From Kondoa malvinella (taxonomy: Eukaryota; Basidiomycota; Agaricostilbomycetes; Agaricostilbales; Kondoaceae), in NCBI GenBank assembly GCA_039545315.1, contig BCIM01000006.1, positions 558,001-622,000 on the forward strand: 64,000 nt of DNA. Reading direction: 5' to 3'. The notes below the pieces were generated by a model, which worked only from the letters and a program-made list of their open reading frames with translations, had not been told where the DNA came from and searched no databases. Each line of letters opens with the position of its first letter. Position 1 is the first letter of the stretch. This document shows positions 46,339 to 57,496 of the stretch, in pieces. The position numbers and the translations under genes are program-made.

Positions 46339-46900
46339 TCGTACAATGCATTCGGTGGCCTGGTCTGGTTTGATCGAACGAACGAAACACCGGCCTCAGC
46401 TTCTGTTCGACATGCTCTTGCAAGACCAAACTCGCCAGCATCGTCTTGGCACATATAGGTCGTCATCGTCAAATTGCCCTTGACCACATCCCGCGGGCTT
46501 GCTTGACCTTGCTTCTGTTTTCTACAAGCTTTTTTGAACATGACTCGACGTGTAGACCTTGATTGGGGAGATTTCAAGATCAAGGCCTGCACCTCAATGT
46601 TCTTCGCCGTCTGCGGACTCCTGCGCCATTATCCGAACACTTCGATCGATCTAGATACGTCCATGCTCGTGTTTGATATGAAAGCCGTCTTTCATCGTGT
46701 ACACTGTCATGACCAGACAGAAGGTGGCGTATTATCCTTACACCGCTGCGCTTGCTTGAGGTGCTTCTACTACAGACTTGTGTCGCCCCACGAGATGTCT
46801 ATCCCCTACTTTCTAGTTAATCGTCTTGAGTCTCCCTTTACCGTGTCGAACGAGGCTGCAGGTCTAGCCAACGTGCTCTACGCGTCCGGAATCAAGATGG
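46339..46900. other. Intergenic region after LeuRS
   Basis: This 562-bp gap should contain the LeuRS 3' end and the promoter of the next plus-strand gene. A plus-strand frame with an ATG at about 46540 (MTRRVDLDWGDFKIKA) runs through it. It could be an upstream exon of the following gene, but no splice join was convincing. Confidence 0.35.
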
Positions 46901-47778
46901 ATGTCTGCCGGGCGTGCAATCAATCGAGCACGCGGCCAAAGCCTTGGATCAGCCTTCAATGGTTCGGCTTTGCTACTTGGCAAGTCGATCAGCAGATACT
47001 CAATCAACGAGCTGTCCATACCTGATTTCCTCGTTTCTGCAGGGCAGAGTATCAAACAGGGCACTGGCGAAGCAATCACAAGCAGGCAAGCTTGTCATGT
47101 TTTACAGCTCGATCTGGTCTGGTTCATGCCAAAGGATTGTAGCAAAATGTGCTTTGCGCCGATTTGACATTGGCAAGAGCACCAGTAGCGCGACGACCTG
47201 ACGCACACGAAATTATTGCCGTCATCGGCGTCCCCAAGATGTACTAAACTCGTCTTCTGTCTGACGAGGTATGCGAATACACCTCATACTGACATTCCCT
47301 TTGTTCTGAAGCCAAGCCAAGGCTGGACGCCTTGCCGGTCCAGTTCAAGTTCAAGCTCAACTTACGCTACACCTCGGTATCATCTACCAAGGACTCGTCT
47401 TCCCTGCCGCCAGCATCATGGATTCATCCGATCAAGTGGAAGGTCTCATTGTAAGCCCTCTTCGCGTGTTATTGACAAGAGCTGATCGTCTGCAGTCTCC
47501 AAAGTCACCAAGTAGATGTCTTACCGTACCCCTATCCTCTATACAGACCTAATCGGACTTAAAGTGAAGCGCCTACCGCCTGTTTCGCCGGAATGGATAG
47601 ATTCCCACAAAGAAGGAGGCTTCTCATCGTCTCCTCGCTACATTCAACACGCTCCTATGACGGATAAGTCGAACGAGGTCAGTCGATCAAACCCTCCATT
47701 TGCTTCGATGAGCTTAAATCCTCTCAATAGCCTCTCATCAGTATACGCGGCTTTGAGATTACTTCAGACGATGACTAG
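46901..47778 (+). CDS. Hypothetical conserved-looking protein
   Basis: I do not recognise the family. A consistent spliced frame can be built from the ATG at 46901: MSAGRAINRARGQSLGSAFN, then LLLGKVSNRALAKQSQAGKL, then QNVLCADLTLARAPVARR. HEIIAVIGVPKIQAKAGR, VQVQAQLTLHLGIIYQG and VFPAASIMDSSDQVEGLI follow. MSYRTPILYTDLIGLKVKRL leads to the end, PLISIRGFEITSDDD, at 47778. Five introns with good branch-point-like sequences support it, for example CATACTGACATT before CTGAAG, and CCTGATTTCC before a CAG. The protein is about 200 residues, basic at the N-terminus and acidic at the end, with no signal peptide. The true start may be further upstream. Confidence 0.5.
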
Positions 47779-47904
47779 TCTACCTTGTTTCGACGTGGAT
47801 GAGCTCGCCAAGGGACTGCTTATCCGCCACAGATAAGGGGATTGCGTGATTGGAGTAACTCGCAAACATTTTATTGGCTTGTTCTTCTTGTACTATAGCG
47901 ATCA

Positions 47905-50135
47905 ATGACATCTGTGTATAGTGAGCTAATCATCCCCGTGCTTGTGTATTCTCTTTGACCATCGCTTCAAGGAGAGCCTCAACCTGGCGCATCACTTTTC
48001 TTGACCTTCAATGCAAATACAGCTGCAGAGACGAAACGCAAGACTGTGCTTGTGATCGGACAAGGTAGACTAGCAGCAGCTCGAACATTCTCCTGCCTCG
48101 AAGCTGGCTATGAGGTCGTCCTAGCCCAACAAGATGCAAAAACGCTCGATAAGGAATTGGCTTATCGACTGCATGCTGGCCAGATCTCAAGCATCTCTTG
48201 CTCGAACAATGTCTCGGATACGCTTGAAAGCAACGAAGCGCTGTTACACCAAGTCTGCTTTGTCCTGATCACAGACACTCTGAAATCAGCCACATCCGCT
48301 ATCGCCGCCAGGTCAATTCCTTCAGCGACAGCTTTAAGACACTTCTGCTTCCTAAGGAGAATCCCTGTCAATGTCGCGGACATGCCATCTCTTTCCGACT
48401 TTTCGTTTCCGGCAACGCATCGCTTTCCAATGTCAGGAACTGATTCGACAGCAAGTCCTCTGCAGCTCGCCATCACTGCCAACGCTTCCTCTTGTCGACT
48501 TGCATCCCGTATGAAGCGTACCTGTGTTGCTGCTCTGCCCAAATCGGCCGGGTCAGCAGTCAGCAGAGTGGCCGAATTGCGAACACTAGTCAAAGAGCAT
48601 GGCGCAACAGAGGGTCAGGGCATAGGAGCAGATGAGGAAGAGATGTGGTCAGGTCATGCCTTGAACAAGCCGGTCGCTCAAAGAACGCACAGTGGACCAT
48701 ACTGGAAGACCCTTTCGCGGCAGAACAGCTCTCAATCTATACAGACAATGTCCAATGTTGACCCGAAGAGTCAACCCTTCCTCACCCCGCCTCCATCTCC
48801 TTCTATAGCCATCCAGTCTTCGTATCTCGGATCATCGGTGCGTCTCGACGATGTAGCTCGAATGCGCTTCATCTCTCAAATATGTGAGTGGTTGATCATG
48901 CAACGTGACGCTGTGGTCTCAATCCTTGTTCTCTAGCCGAATACTGGCCGGTCGATCGCCTAGCTAGTCTCACCGACAAAGAAGCGCTCGACCTGCTGGA
49001 GCTGGAAACTTTGTCTCGCGAGACGTCTGAACTTGCCAACACCCTGCCAAAGAGCAATCAATCGAATAGCAATACACAGGAGCAGCCAAATTCATCCAGC
49101 TCGTCCACTGCAGGTGCCATTCACACTACAACAGACGGCCAAAATGACGATACCCCTCAATCGCGCCACGGCTTGACTGTCGCGCCTCCATCCAATTTCC
49201 GGTCTTCCAAACACGGCAGCATTGTTCTCATCGGCTCTGGTCCAGGTAGTCCCGACCTTCTCACTCGCGCCGCATATTCTTTCCTCACTCAGCGCGCTAC
49301 CTTGATCCTCTCCGACAAGCTCGTCCCTTCAGAAGTGCTCGCTCTGATACCTCCTCACATACCTCTCGTGATAGCGAAAAAGTTCCCAGGTAACGCAGAA
49401 GGTGCTCAATCGGAATTGATGGAACTGGCAGTGCAAGGCGCAGAGAAAGGTGAGACAGTGGTCAGGCTCAAGCAAGGCGATGTCTATCTCTACGGTCGAG
49501 GTGGAGAAGAGGTGCTCTACTTTCGCGAAAGAGGCTTCGAACCGCTTGTGCTTCCTGGTCTCAGCTCCGTTCTCGCTGGTCCGACTATGGCTGGTATTCC
49601 CGTGACACAGCGTGGTGTAGCAGAGACTCTTGTGGTGTGCACCGGTGTTGGACGGGGCGGCAAAGGAGTGCAAATGCCTGGTTATGAGCGAAGTCGGACA
49701 ACCATTGTGCTCATGGGTGTGGCTCGTTTGGCGGGTGTAGTGCATGCTTTGACATCGCAAGAGGGATCGGAGGAGCATGGTAGAGAAGGTGGCAAGAGAG
49801 AAGGTCCAGCATACCCACTCAATTTGCCTATTGCCATCATCGAACGAGCAAGTTCCAAGGATCAGCGAATGGTTGCTTCCACCCTTTCTGGTATCGTTGA
49901 AGCTATGGATCAAGTTGGCGAGCAAAGGCCGCCTGGAATGATGGTCATCGGCTGGTCTGTGCTCTCCTTGGAAGGGCAAGGCGATGTGTCTGTGCTCGAT
50001 GGCGTCAAGGATCTCTCCGCGGAAGAGATTGTGCAAACCGACGAGGCTCGGATATCTAGATGGCTGAACGGCAAGACGTACATCGAGAGGGACGGCCTGC
50101 CAACGGGCTGGGAAGTGTTTCAGCAGCAGGTTTAG
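47905..50135 (+). CDS. MET1: Uroporphyrinogen-III C-methyltransferase with N-terminal precorrin-2 dehydrogenase-like domain
   Basis: Makes precorrin-2 for siroheme, the cofactor of sulfite reductase. A short first exon, MTSVY, joins across an intron (donor GTGAGC) to EPQPGASLFLTFNANTA, then a Rossmann motif VLVIGQGRLAAARTFSCLEA. This is like the dehydrogenase half of CysG or Met8. After a long Ser/Gln/Thr-rich linker comes the methyltransferase: GSIVLIGSGPGSPDLLTRAA, LILSDKLVPSEVL and VVRLKQGDVYLYGRGGEEV. PGLSSVLAGPTMAGIPVTQR and TTIVLMGVARLAGVV follow. The end is GLPTGWEVFQQQV. No in-frame ATG lies between the upstream stop and the Rossmann motif without the first intron, so the short exon is needed. 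Confidence 0.88.
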
Positions 50136-50262
50136 ATAGGATCGTTAGATGTAATTTATTGGGTAGACGGGTCAGGTGTATCGGTCTTGTAATCATTTGC
50201 ATTGTAAGTCATGAAGATGAGTGTTATAATGATGTCTAGGTATCGTGACTTTCCCTTTGCCC

Positions 50263-53200
50263 TCACAAATCTGCAATGCTGCTGAAGAACCTTTGGAAAA
50301 TGTTTCGTCCTTTCTCGAGGTTGAGTATTCGTACTGATTCGACGTCAGCAAGAGGATCACATTGGATCGTGCAGCCTCACTTCTTTCGTTAGCCAGATGT
50401 GCGCTGGACGAAGCCTGCGCCAACGGAAGATGCACTGCGCTCGCTCCAAACTCCTTCTCCAGCCAAGGCACACTTGGCACGCTGCCACCTACTCTATGAT
50501 GAGATTTGGACAGTCTGTACTGCAAGGAAGCTTACCTTCCCGAGTGAACAGCGGCCGAAGCTTCCACTCGTCTTGAACAATGCTCATCATCGCTTGATTG
50601 TAGCGCGAAGATGGATCACTAAGCCACCAGTCTGAGTCTTGTCTAATCTCGACCTGGCGAGATTGGTCATATGTAGAGAAGACCTAGCTGTCAGACTTAC
50701 TTCGATGCTATTTTTCGACTGGAGACTTGCGAAGCTGTCCTTGAGATGGGCAACTAGCGCTGCCTCAATAGTTGGTAACGATTGATTTGGCACAATTCGT
50801 ACTAAGACATATCAGCCTTGGAGCAGCAAAAAGCTAGCTGCACTTACTGGAGATGTTGGCCGTAGCTCGAGACGGAATAACTGTTCGATGCTTGCTAGAC
50901 ACATCTATCGAGTGGCAGCTGTAGCTAGGTTCTCGCCATCTAATGTCCAAGTGAGTAATAGCTCGCAACAGGATGTTCAACGTACCTTGCTAGCAATGTC
51001 TGCCGAGCGTCATCGATGTGCGACTCGGTCTTCAATTGCCTGTACAATCCTGAGTCATGGGTTTGGTACGCGGAGAGACTCCATTCACCCAGTTCTTCGC
51101 AAAACATGATCATACATCTGCTCTTCAGCTTGATCTAGCTCCTTGATGTCTCGAGCAAAACCTGGGATGGCTATTTTTCCATTGGCATCAAGACATGACG
51201 CAAGAGTACGCGTCAGGTCGACCAAAGGTTCGCAGACGACACCGCCAGATAAGCCAGAATGGAGTTCTGTGAAGGTTGACTGGACCGTGACGCGAGCGTG
51301 AATGACCCCTCGCAAGCCGCAAAGAATAGCAGGAATGTTTTCTGTTAGCCACGAAGCGTTGCTGTCGCGGGTTTGTATGAGCGTGTGTCTGTCCTTCCAT
51401 TTGAACACTTACCTGACCAGAATCACATCTATTTCGCCAATAGCAGATCGATTGGCGATGACCGCTTCACGAAGGCCTGCACTATTCTGCTCTTCTTCTC
51501 CTTCGATCAGCAACACCACATCCACCTCGAGCGATTGGCTCTCGAGCAGAGTTGACGCTGCACAGGCAACAGCCAGAGTGGGCCCTTTGTTGTCGTTCAC
51601 ACCGCGGCTAGATTGATACCATCAGACCGGTTCGACAGACGGTGCTCACTGGCTTACCCGTAGATGAACCCATCTTTGCCGCTCATGCTGAAGGGGTCGT
51701 GTTGCCATTGATGCGCAGCATCAGCCTCGACCACATCGTAATGACCATAGTAAAGGACTCTCTTCCTCTTGTGTTGCTGAACATCGGGCTTATTCGCGCG
51801 AAAGATGGCCAGGACCAGTGGGTTTCGACCTTCCGCACCAGGTAGCAAGCTCGCTTCTGCGCCCAACGTACGCAAAGTACGCTTCAGGAATGATGCTGCT
51901 TGGCGACAGTCTTCACGGTTTGCTGATCGGCTAACACTCTTGTATGTAACAAACTGGCTCAAGAGTTGAAACATGACTCCTTGCAGCCCGTCGCAGCTAG
52001 GGACTTGATTTCCTTGCTCTTCAGAAGATATGCTCCATAGCTTTATACCATTTAGACAATTCAGGATCTAGAGTTGGGGTCTTTCTTACCTTGATGATGT
52101 TGTCACTGCCGCCGGTGAACAGTGTAGTCTGCCCGTAACCATCCTTCCGCCGGGTATTACTAGCTAGGACAATGCCATCGTGCGCTTGCCAGGAAGTCAG
52201 GACCGAGAAAGAGCGCGACCATCTCTTGACTGTACCATCCGCCGCACACGAGATAAGTTCGCCAGAAGCTCGAGACAAGGCTAGAACATCGGCCTGATGA
52301 TCGATTAGCATTGGACGGCCAAAGAATGAAAGCACTCACAGTATGCGCTTTCAGCGTTCTGATGCATTGAAAAGTCTCGACGTCGTAGATTCTGATGGTG
52401 CCTCCTTGAAACCCAGCAAAGATCTTCAAAATACGTCAGACATGACCTTGCACCTGTGAAAAAGTCCTCACTGTAGAATCAGATCCTACAACACACATCA
52501 CAGCTTCGTCCTCCTCTCCAGCCAGTTTCTTCAACAAATTCAATGATAATCCTCCTTCCGCTTGAGTACTACGCTCTATAGACCAAATCTTGCATTCCCC
52601 ATCACCTGAAGCAGAAACCAGAATGGAAGAGTCGCCTCGCTTGCCCACGCAGATAGAATAGACCTGGTGGAAGATGAGTGCTCCCTCGATCGGTAATCAA
52701 AGAAGACAACACGCACATAGCCAACATGCGCATATGGCTGTACCGCTTCGGCCGACATCTCCAGGTATTCAGCATGCGAAGCACTTTCATCCTGGTCGAC
52801 GTCGGGTATAGGACCGTCGTATTTCGTTCGACGTGTAGGCGAGCCAGTCAGACGATCTGACGAAGAAGATCTGGAAGTCATTCTTGATAAGGGTGTGCCT
52901 GACAGAGGAGTACCGATAGCGCGTGAAGTAGCTGACATGGAGTCGAAGAAGCGATGATATCGTGGAAGAGCTACTGGATGGGCTGTAGGCGAAGAAGTGT
53001 CTGCGCGAGGTGGGACAATCCATGACAGGCTGCAATTCTGAGACCCGAGAAAGAGCGCATGATGCTCCTTGGACCAAGCGAGCGTGAATATGTCGCCGAC
53101 ATTATCGTGCGGTGGTTGAACAAGGTACTGGCATTCGAAAGTAGACAGACTCCAAATTCTGACTGTATTGTCCCCACTTGATGAGAAAAGCCAGTCGTCC

Positions 53201-53415
53201 TCTTGGGCCGTCTCAAGCGCGAGGATATAGCCTTCATGGCCTCGTAGTACAGCAGATAGTTCTAGAGTCTCAACATCCCATGCTTGAATCGTCTTGAGTG
53301 CTCCAGCGAACAGATGCGTGGAAGAGCAGACGATACCGAGGATAGATCCCTTGGTAGTCAATTGACTGAGCAGGGCAGGCTGTTGAGCTGCAGCTGCGTC
53401 CTGCGTTGTTGTCAT
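50263..53415 (-). CDS. DUG2: Glutathione-degradation protein Dug2 (WD40 + M20 peptidase)
   Basis: Dug2 works with Dug3 to start gamma-glutamyl-transpeptidase-independent glutathione breakdown in the cytosol. The N-terminal half has WD40 repeats: TIQAWDVETLELSAVLRGHE, WLFSSSGDNTVRIWSLSTF and ILVSASGDGECKIWSIE. A spliced repeat at about 52160-52430 reads IRIYDVETFQCIRTLKAHT. The C-terminal half is an M20 metallopeptidase: RVLYYGHYDVVEADAAHQWQ (metal His/Asp), GKDGFIYGRGVNDNKGP and VVLLIEGEEEQNSAGL. GVIHARVTVQSTFTELHSG and LDANGKIAIPGF follow. The last exon gives ANERIRILNLEKGRNIFQRF and the end SSIADL. The fused architecture is specific to Dug2. It converges with MET1, with 127 bp between stops. 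Confidence 0.9.
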
Positions 53416-53698
53416 CCAGTTCGGATTACTTGACTGTTATTTTGACCAGGCAGGTTATTACACCACTTGCGTCTTGTGTTTCGCGGTCAGCGCATTCGAG
53501 GCAGTGTATAACAAGCTTCCAGTCGCTGTCAGAAGCAGAAAGAAAGAAAAGCGCGCAAATAGCTGACTGCCTTGCTCACAAGTCACGTGGCATAGAAGCC
53601 AGTCAAAGTAGGCGAAATCTCTAATGAACATGCAAAGTGCAGCTACATATGAATAGCAAAAGAGCATTAGTGATCTATACAATGTTTTCACCCGTCCA

Positions 53699-54918
53699 TT
53701 ACTGGGTAACAGTGACTGTTACGATCGAAAAGTCGCCCGACTGTTCTGGCATCATAGCTGAAGACGTTGGCATGGCGGTCAACGAGACGGCGGCGAGCGA
53801 AGCTGATTCTGCTAGTGATTGAAGAGATTCGGCAGCTGATAATGTGGACGCCATTGCGGCCGATTCGCTGGACTGTGAAGCTTCGGCTAGAGCTTCAGTG
53901 CTGTTTGATAGAGCGTCAAGAGGTGGGTCGTGCAGGGCTTGGAAGAAGCCTTGGAAGAGCTCCACGCCTCCTTCTCCAACACAGAAGACGGTAGTCCACT
54001 ATTGACGAGTGTGTGAGCTTTGCGTGAAAAGGATGGTTGCAAAACTTACCTCAATAGTAGAGTTGTCTGGCTCTTCCTCCGAGGGTATCAGGTTGAGTTG
54101 CTGAACGTAGGATACGAGGGTAGCATCTTCGCCTCCGAAGTCTGTGAGATTGTCATAAGCGCTGTTCGACGTAAATGAATTAGATTGGCCTACCTTGAGG
54201 ACCATTTGTAAGGATCCACGTCTGGTTCACAGCGCCTGTTGAGTCATCTTGAACGTACTGGGTGAGCGTCTCTTGCAATTCTTGGGAGTTGCTGTTTTGT
54301 TAATCAGTGCCAGGTAAAGCAAATGCCTCTTGCTAGATGCTCACACCGTGATTGTTCGAGTTGCTCCAACAGTGTTTCCAAGCCCAGTCATTCCAGTCTG
54401 CTGAGCGTTTGTATCTTGAGTTTGCCAAGTGCTGTTTGACAGGTCAGTAATGAAGAGGATGTGACCAAGGACAAGACATACGAATTGAGAAAGTCGCCAA
54501 TCTGATCAGTGACCAACATCGCATTTCCAGCCAAGTCTCTAGTGACATTGTAGGACCCTGAAGTGTATCCTGCTGGGCAATTGATGCCTAGCGGAACACT
54601 GCTGGCGGTCGGTAAAGCAGGTTCACCGCTCATGCTCATAGAAGCAGATTGAGACATTGACTCGGACTCCATAGCGCCAGACATTGATCCAGATTCCATA
54701 GCGGAACTTGCAGCGTCTGAAGCCATTGAAGTTGCAGATTCGATTGCTGAAGTTGCAGATTCGATTGCTGAGGAGGCATCTCCTTGTAGTGAAGTGATTA
54801 AATCGGTCGCTGTGCTGATCGGGACAATGGTCGAGCCTGACGGGTCTTGTCTACGGTAAATGGCTGGGACTGCCGAAACACAAGAGGCCAAGAGGAGAAT
54901 AGCGATAGAGGAGCGCAT
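53699..54918 (-). CDS. Secreted Ser/Ala-rich protein of unknown function
   Basis: The signal peptide is MRSSIAILLLASCVSAVPA, followed by a dibasic RR. The next 90 residues are Ser/Ala/Glu/Met-rich and include a 7-residue tandem repeat encoded by a 21-bp direct repeat. A Cys-containing domain begins LGINCPAGYTSGSYNVTRDL and GNAMLVTDQIGDFLN, and continues through introns with GMTGLGNTVGATRTI and a VNQTWILTNG-like segment. The protein ends with another Ser/Ala-rich tail (SLQSLAESASLAAVSLTAMP) and SIVTVTVTQ at a TAA. Several N-glycosylation sequons (NVT, NQT, NST) are visible. The tail is not clearly a GPI signal. No family recognised; the layout suggests a cell-surface or secreted glycoprotein. 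Confidence 0.68.
54728..54769 (-). repeat. 21-bp tandem repeat (two copies) in the secreted protein gene
   Basis: Two perfect adjacent copies, 54728-54748 and 54749-54769, encode two copies of the heptad SAIESAT. An in-frame repeat like this can expand or shrink the Ser/Ala-rich region. Confidence 0.9.
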
Positions 54919-55489
54919 GATTGGAGAATATGAGCGACAGATATTTTGACAAAGGGATGTGTCGTTGATTCGTCGAGCGGCGGATCAAGGAGGAAGATCA
55001 GGTCAGGAGTCAAGGCTGAGAAGGAAAGAAACAAGAGAGGAACAGGAAAGATAACCTCAATAACGCAAGATCACGGCAAGACATGTCGTCACTTCCGGTG
55101 GACGGTCCCTGCACAGCGTGACCCTCTCAGGATAAGCAGCGAAGACCCTATGCACCGTAGAGCATACAACACAGCGCTGGATGACAGCCGAACGTACCTC
55201 GACTAGCTGTAAAGATATACTTCGCTGGAATTCTGCGAAGGGATGCGAATCAATGCAAATTACTGTAACAGAGCGGAAGCATGCCTGGTAGGGATAGTAT
55301 AAGCTCATGCTCGTGCGGAGGTATCGCTGTCTATAGAAACGATTGTTGGCTTTATCCCAAAAATTTTAATGACGCGTCGTCTCTTCGTTTCGTGCAACGA
55401 CGTGGCTCAGCTTGCGTGTCTTGTCTGGCCAAAAGATTTATACCGAGCAACTCTATACCTTGAACTGTGATACCGTTGACTACTCAGAA
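54919..55489. promoter_or_regulatory. Divergent region, secreted protein / PPPDE protein
   Basis: These 571 bp separate divergent starts and should hold both promoters. No TATA box stands out. The secreted-gene side is CT-rich in the direction of transcription (about 54990-55050). Confidence 0.4.
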
Positions 55490-57496
55490 ATGTCGACGCC
55501 CGTCGAACTCTATGTGTATGATCTCTCCAATGGGATGGCTCGCTCAATGTCGCTGCAATTGACTGGCAAATACATTGAAGGCATTTGGCATACGTCTGTC
55601 GTCGTCTTTGGCCAGGAAGTGTTCTTTGGTCAAGGGATCAGTGTCACCAGGCCGGGCTTTTCTCATCATGGTCAGCCTATGAAAAGGCTCTCTATGGGCA
55701 CGACGAACATCGATCAAGGGACGTTCCAGGAATACTTGACAGGACTGCGAGATCTGTACAAGGCCGAAGCATGTAAGCCTTCTCATGCCCAAAGTCTAAG
55801 GGCTATGCTCATTGCAGGTCAGATCATCTGCTAGAATTCAACTGCAACACCTTTACGAACGATGTCGTCAACTTTCTTTGCGGGCGATCAATACCGCAGG
55901 ACATTATTGATTTGCCAAACGAGTTCCTCAGAACACCCTTTGGTCGAAGCATGCGACCAATGATCGGTAAGCTGATTCAAACGACGAGCACGAACGCTGC
56001 TAATTGGCGCACAGAGCAAATGTTTCGTGGAACCAATGCGGCAGATGCACCTTCTGCAAACGAAGCCGCATCTATTTTGCAGGACGCTGCTGTAAGGCAA
56101 CCTCAGAACGGAACAGCCAGTACTTCAGTAACGAGTGGGCTCACCATCTGCACAAATCTAAGCTCCTTCAACTCCCTCCTCAATTCGAAAGAATGCCTCG
56201 TAGTCATGTTCACGCGCGAGAACTGCCCACCTTGTCGAACTATCAAGCCTGTTTTCGAAGATCTGGCGATCCAACACTCGCAGCCAGAAAAGCGACAAAG
56301 CACTTCCACAGCTAAAGAATCGTCAAAATCGATAGCTTTTGCTATAGTCGACACCACACATGCCGAATCACAATCTATAGCATCTAGATTCAGTATTACC
56401 GCTACTCCGACTTTCCTCTTCTTTCAAAGGGGTCAGCAGAGTCATGAACTGAAAGGCGCTAATCAGCATGAGCTCAAGACTCAGGTTGACTTGTTGTTGC
56501 ATACTGCTTATCCCCGTAAGCTGGGTGTTTTTGCGTAACGCAAGCAATGCTGACGTCTCGAATAGCTCATCCGCATCGTCAGCAAAACCAACCAAGTCTT
56601 CGCACACTATCCAAAGCATCCATCAACTACTCGAGCAAACCAAACATGACTGCTGCCCTGGCAAAGATCTCACTTGCATTGGACGCGAAGAGCACACCCG
56701 AAGCAATCAAAACCAAGCAATTCTTCGCGCAGACTGTCGTTCCTCTGCTCAGCAAAGAAGGTACAGCAGCTAGCATTTCAGCAGACAGAGTGACACAATG
56801 GATCTCGGCCAACGCTTTTGTCTTTGACAACATCCCCCAAAGCGACTGGTTCCCGGTCATTGATTTCCTACGCGTAGCCAATCTCACGCCTCAGCTCGCT
56901 GGTTCTCTTCTTCCATCCCTCAAGACGTGCCTCAACAAGGTCGCCGCACCAATAGATCAAGCCGAAACGATATCCAAAGCGACACTCATTACCGCTCTCA
57001 AACTATTCACCAATGCTGCTCCGCTAGTCATGTGGGAACATCGCGCTCAATTGACAAGATTGGCCATAGATGGTCTACTACATGTTGAAGCTTCTGTTCG
57101 GACACCGGCTGCTTCGTTGATCTTCCGCATGGCCCAATTGGAAATTGAAAGACGCGTGGATTGGGTCCAAACTGCTAGTGAGGAGGACGAGGCTGATGAA
57201 GGTTGGGAGATTGAGTGTTTGTCTGCGGTGTTGGAGTCGCTTGCGCAGGAAACGAGCGTTGATGTTGGTGAGGAGATTCAATAATGCCTTAGAGATCAAA
57301 GCTGATCGGTACGACAGTGCATCGATTGATTGCATCCCTTGGACTACTGTTGTACTACTCGGCTCATTTAGAATCGCTTGGTCCGCTTGTAGAGGCGCTT
57401 GAGGGAAGCTCGAGGCTGAAGAGCAAAGGCGTATTGCTAAAGGATGAAGCTGGCCAGAGTTTGGTGAAGGAGGTACAAGCGTTGATAGGCAATTAA
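55490..57496 (+). CDS. PPPDE (DeSI-type) peptidase - thioredoxin - PUL fusion protein
   Basis: The N-terminus is a PPPDE Cys peptidase: VELYVYDLSNGMARSM, then GIWHTSVVVFGQEVFFGQGI with the catalytic His, then HLLEFNCNTFTNDVVNFLCG with the catalytic Cys. This is the fold of deSUMOylating and deubiquitinating isopeptidases. The middle is a thioredoxin domain with an intact CPPC: LVVMFTRENCPPCRTIKPVF, then ITATPTFLFFQRGQQSHEL. The C-terminus is a PUL domain of ARM-like helices (ITALKLFTNAAPLVMWEHRA and VDVVHRLIASLGLLLYYSAH across an intron), ending KEVQALIGN. PUL domains bind Cdc48/p97. This three-domain order is known in fungi. The function is probably in ubiquitin or SUMO turnover linked to Cdc48, but this is inferred. 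Confidence 0.87.

Noticed and set aside
51990..52030. Boundary between a separate WD40 gene and a separate M20 peptidase gene
   Set aside because: The frame continues across this point by splicing, and WD40 plus M20 in one chain is the known Dug2 architecture, so it is one gene.
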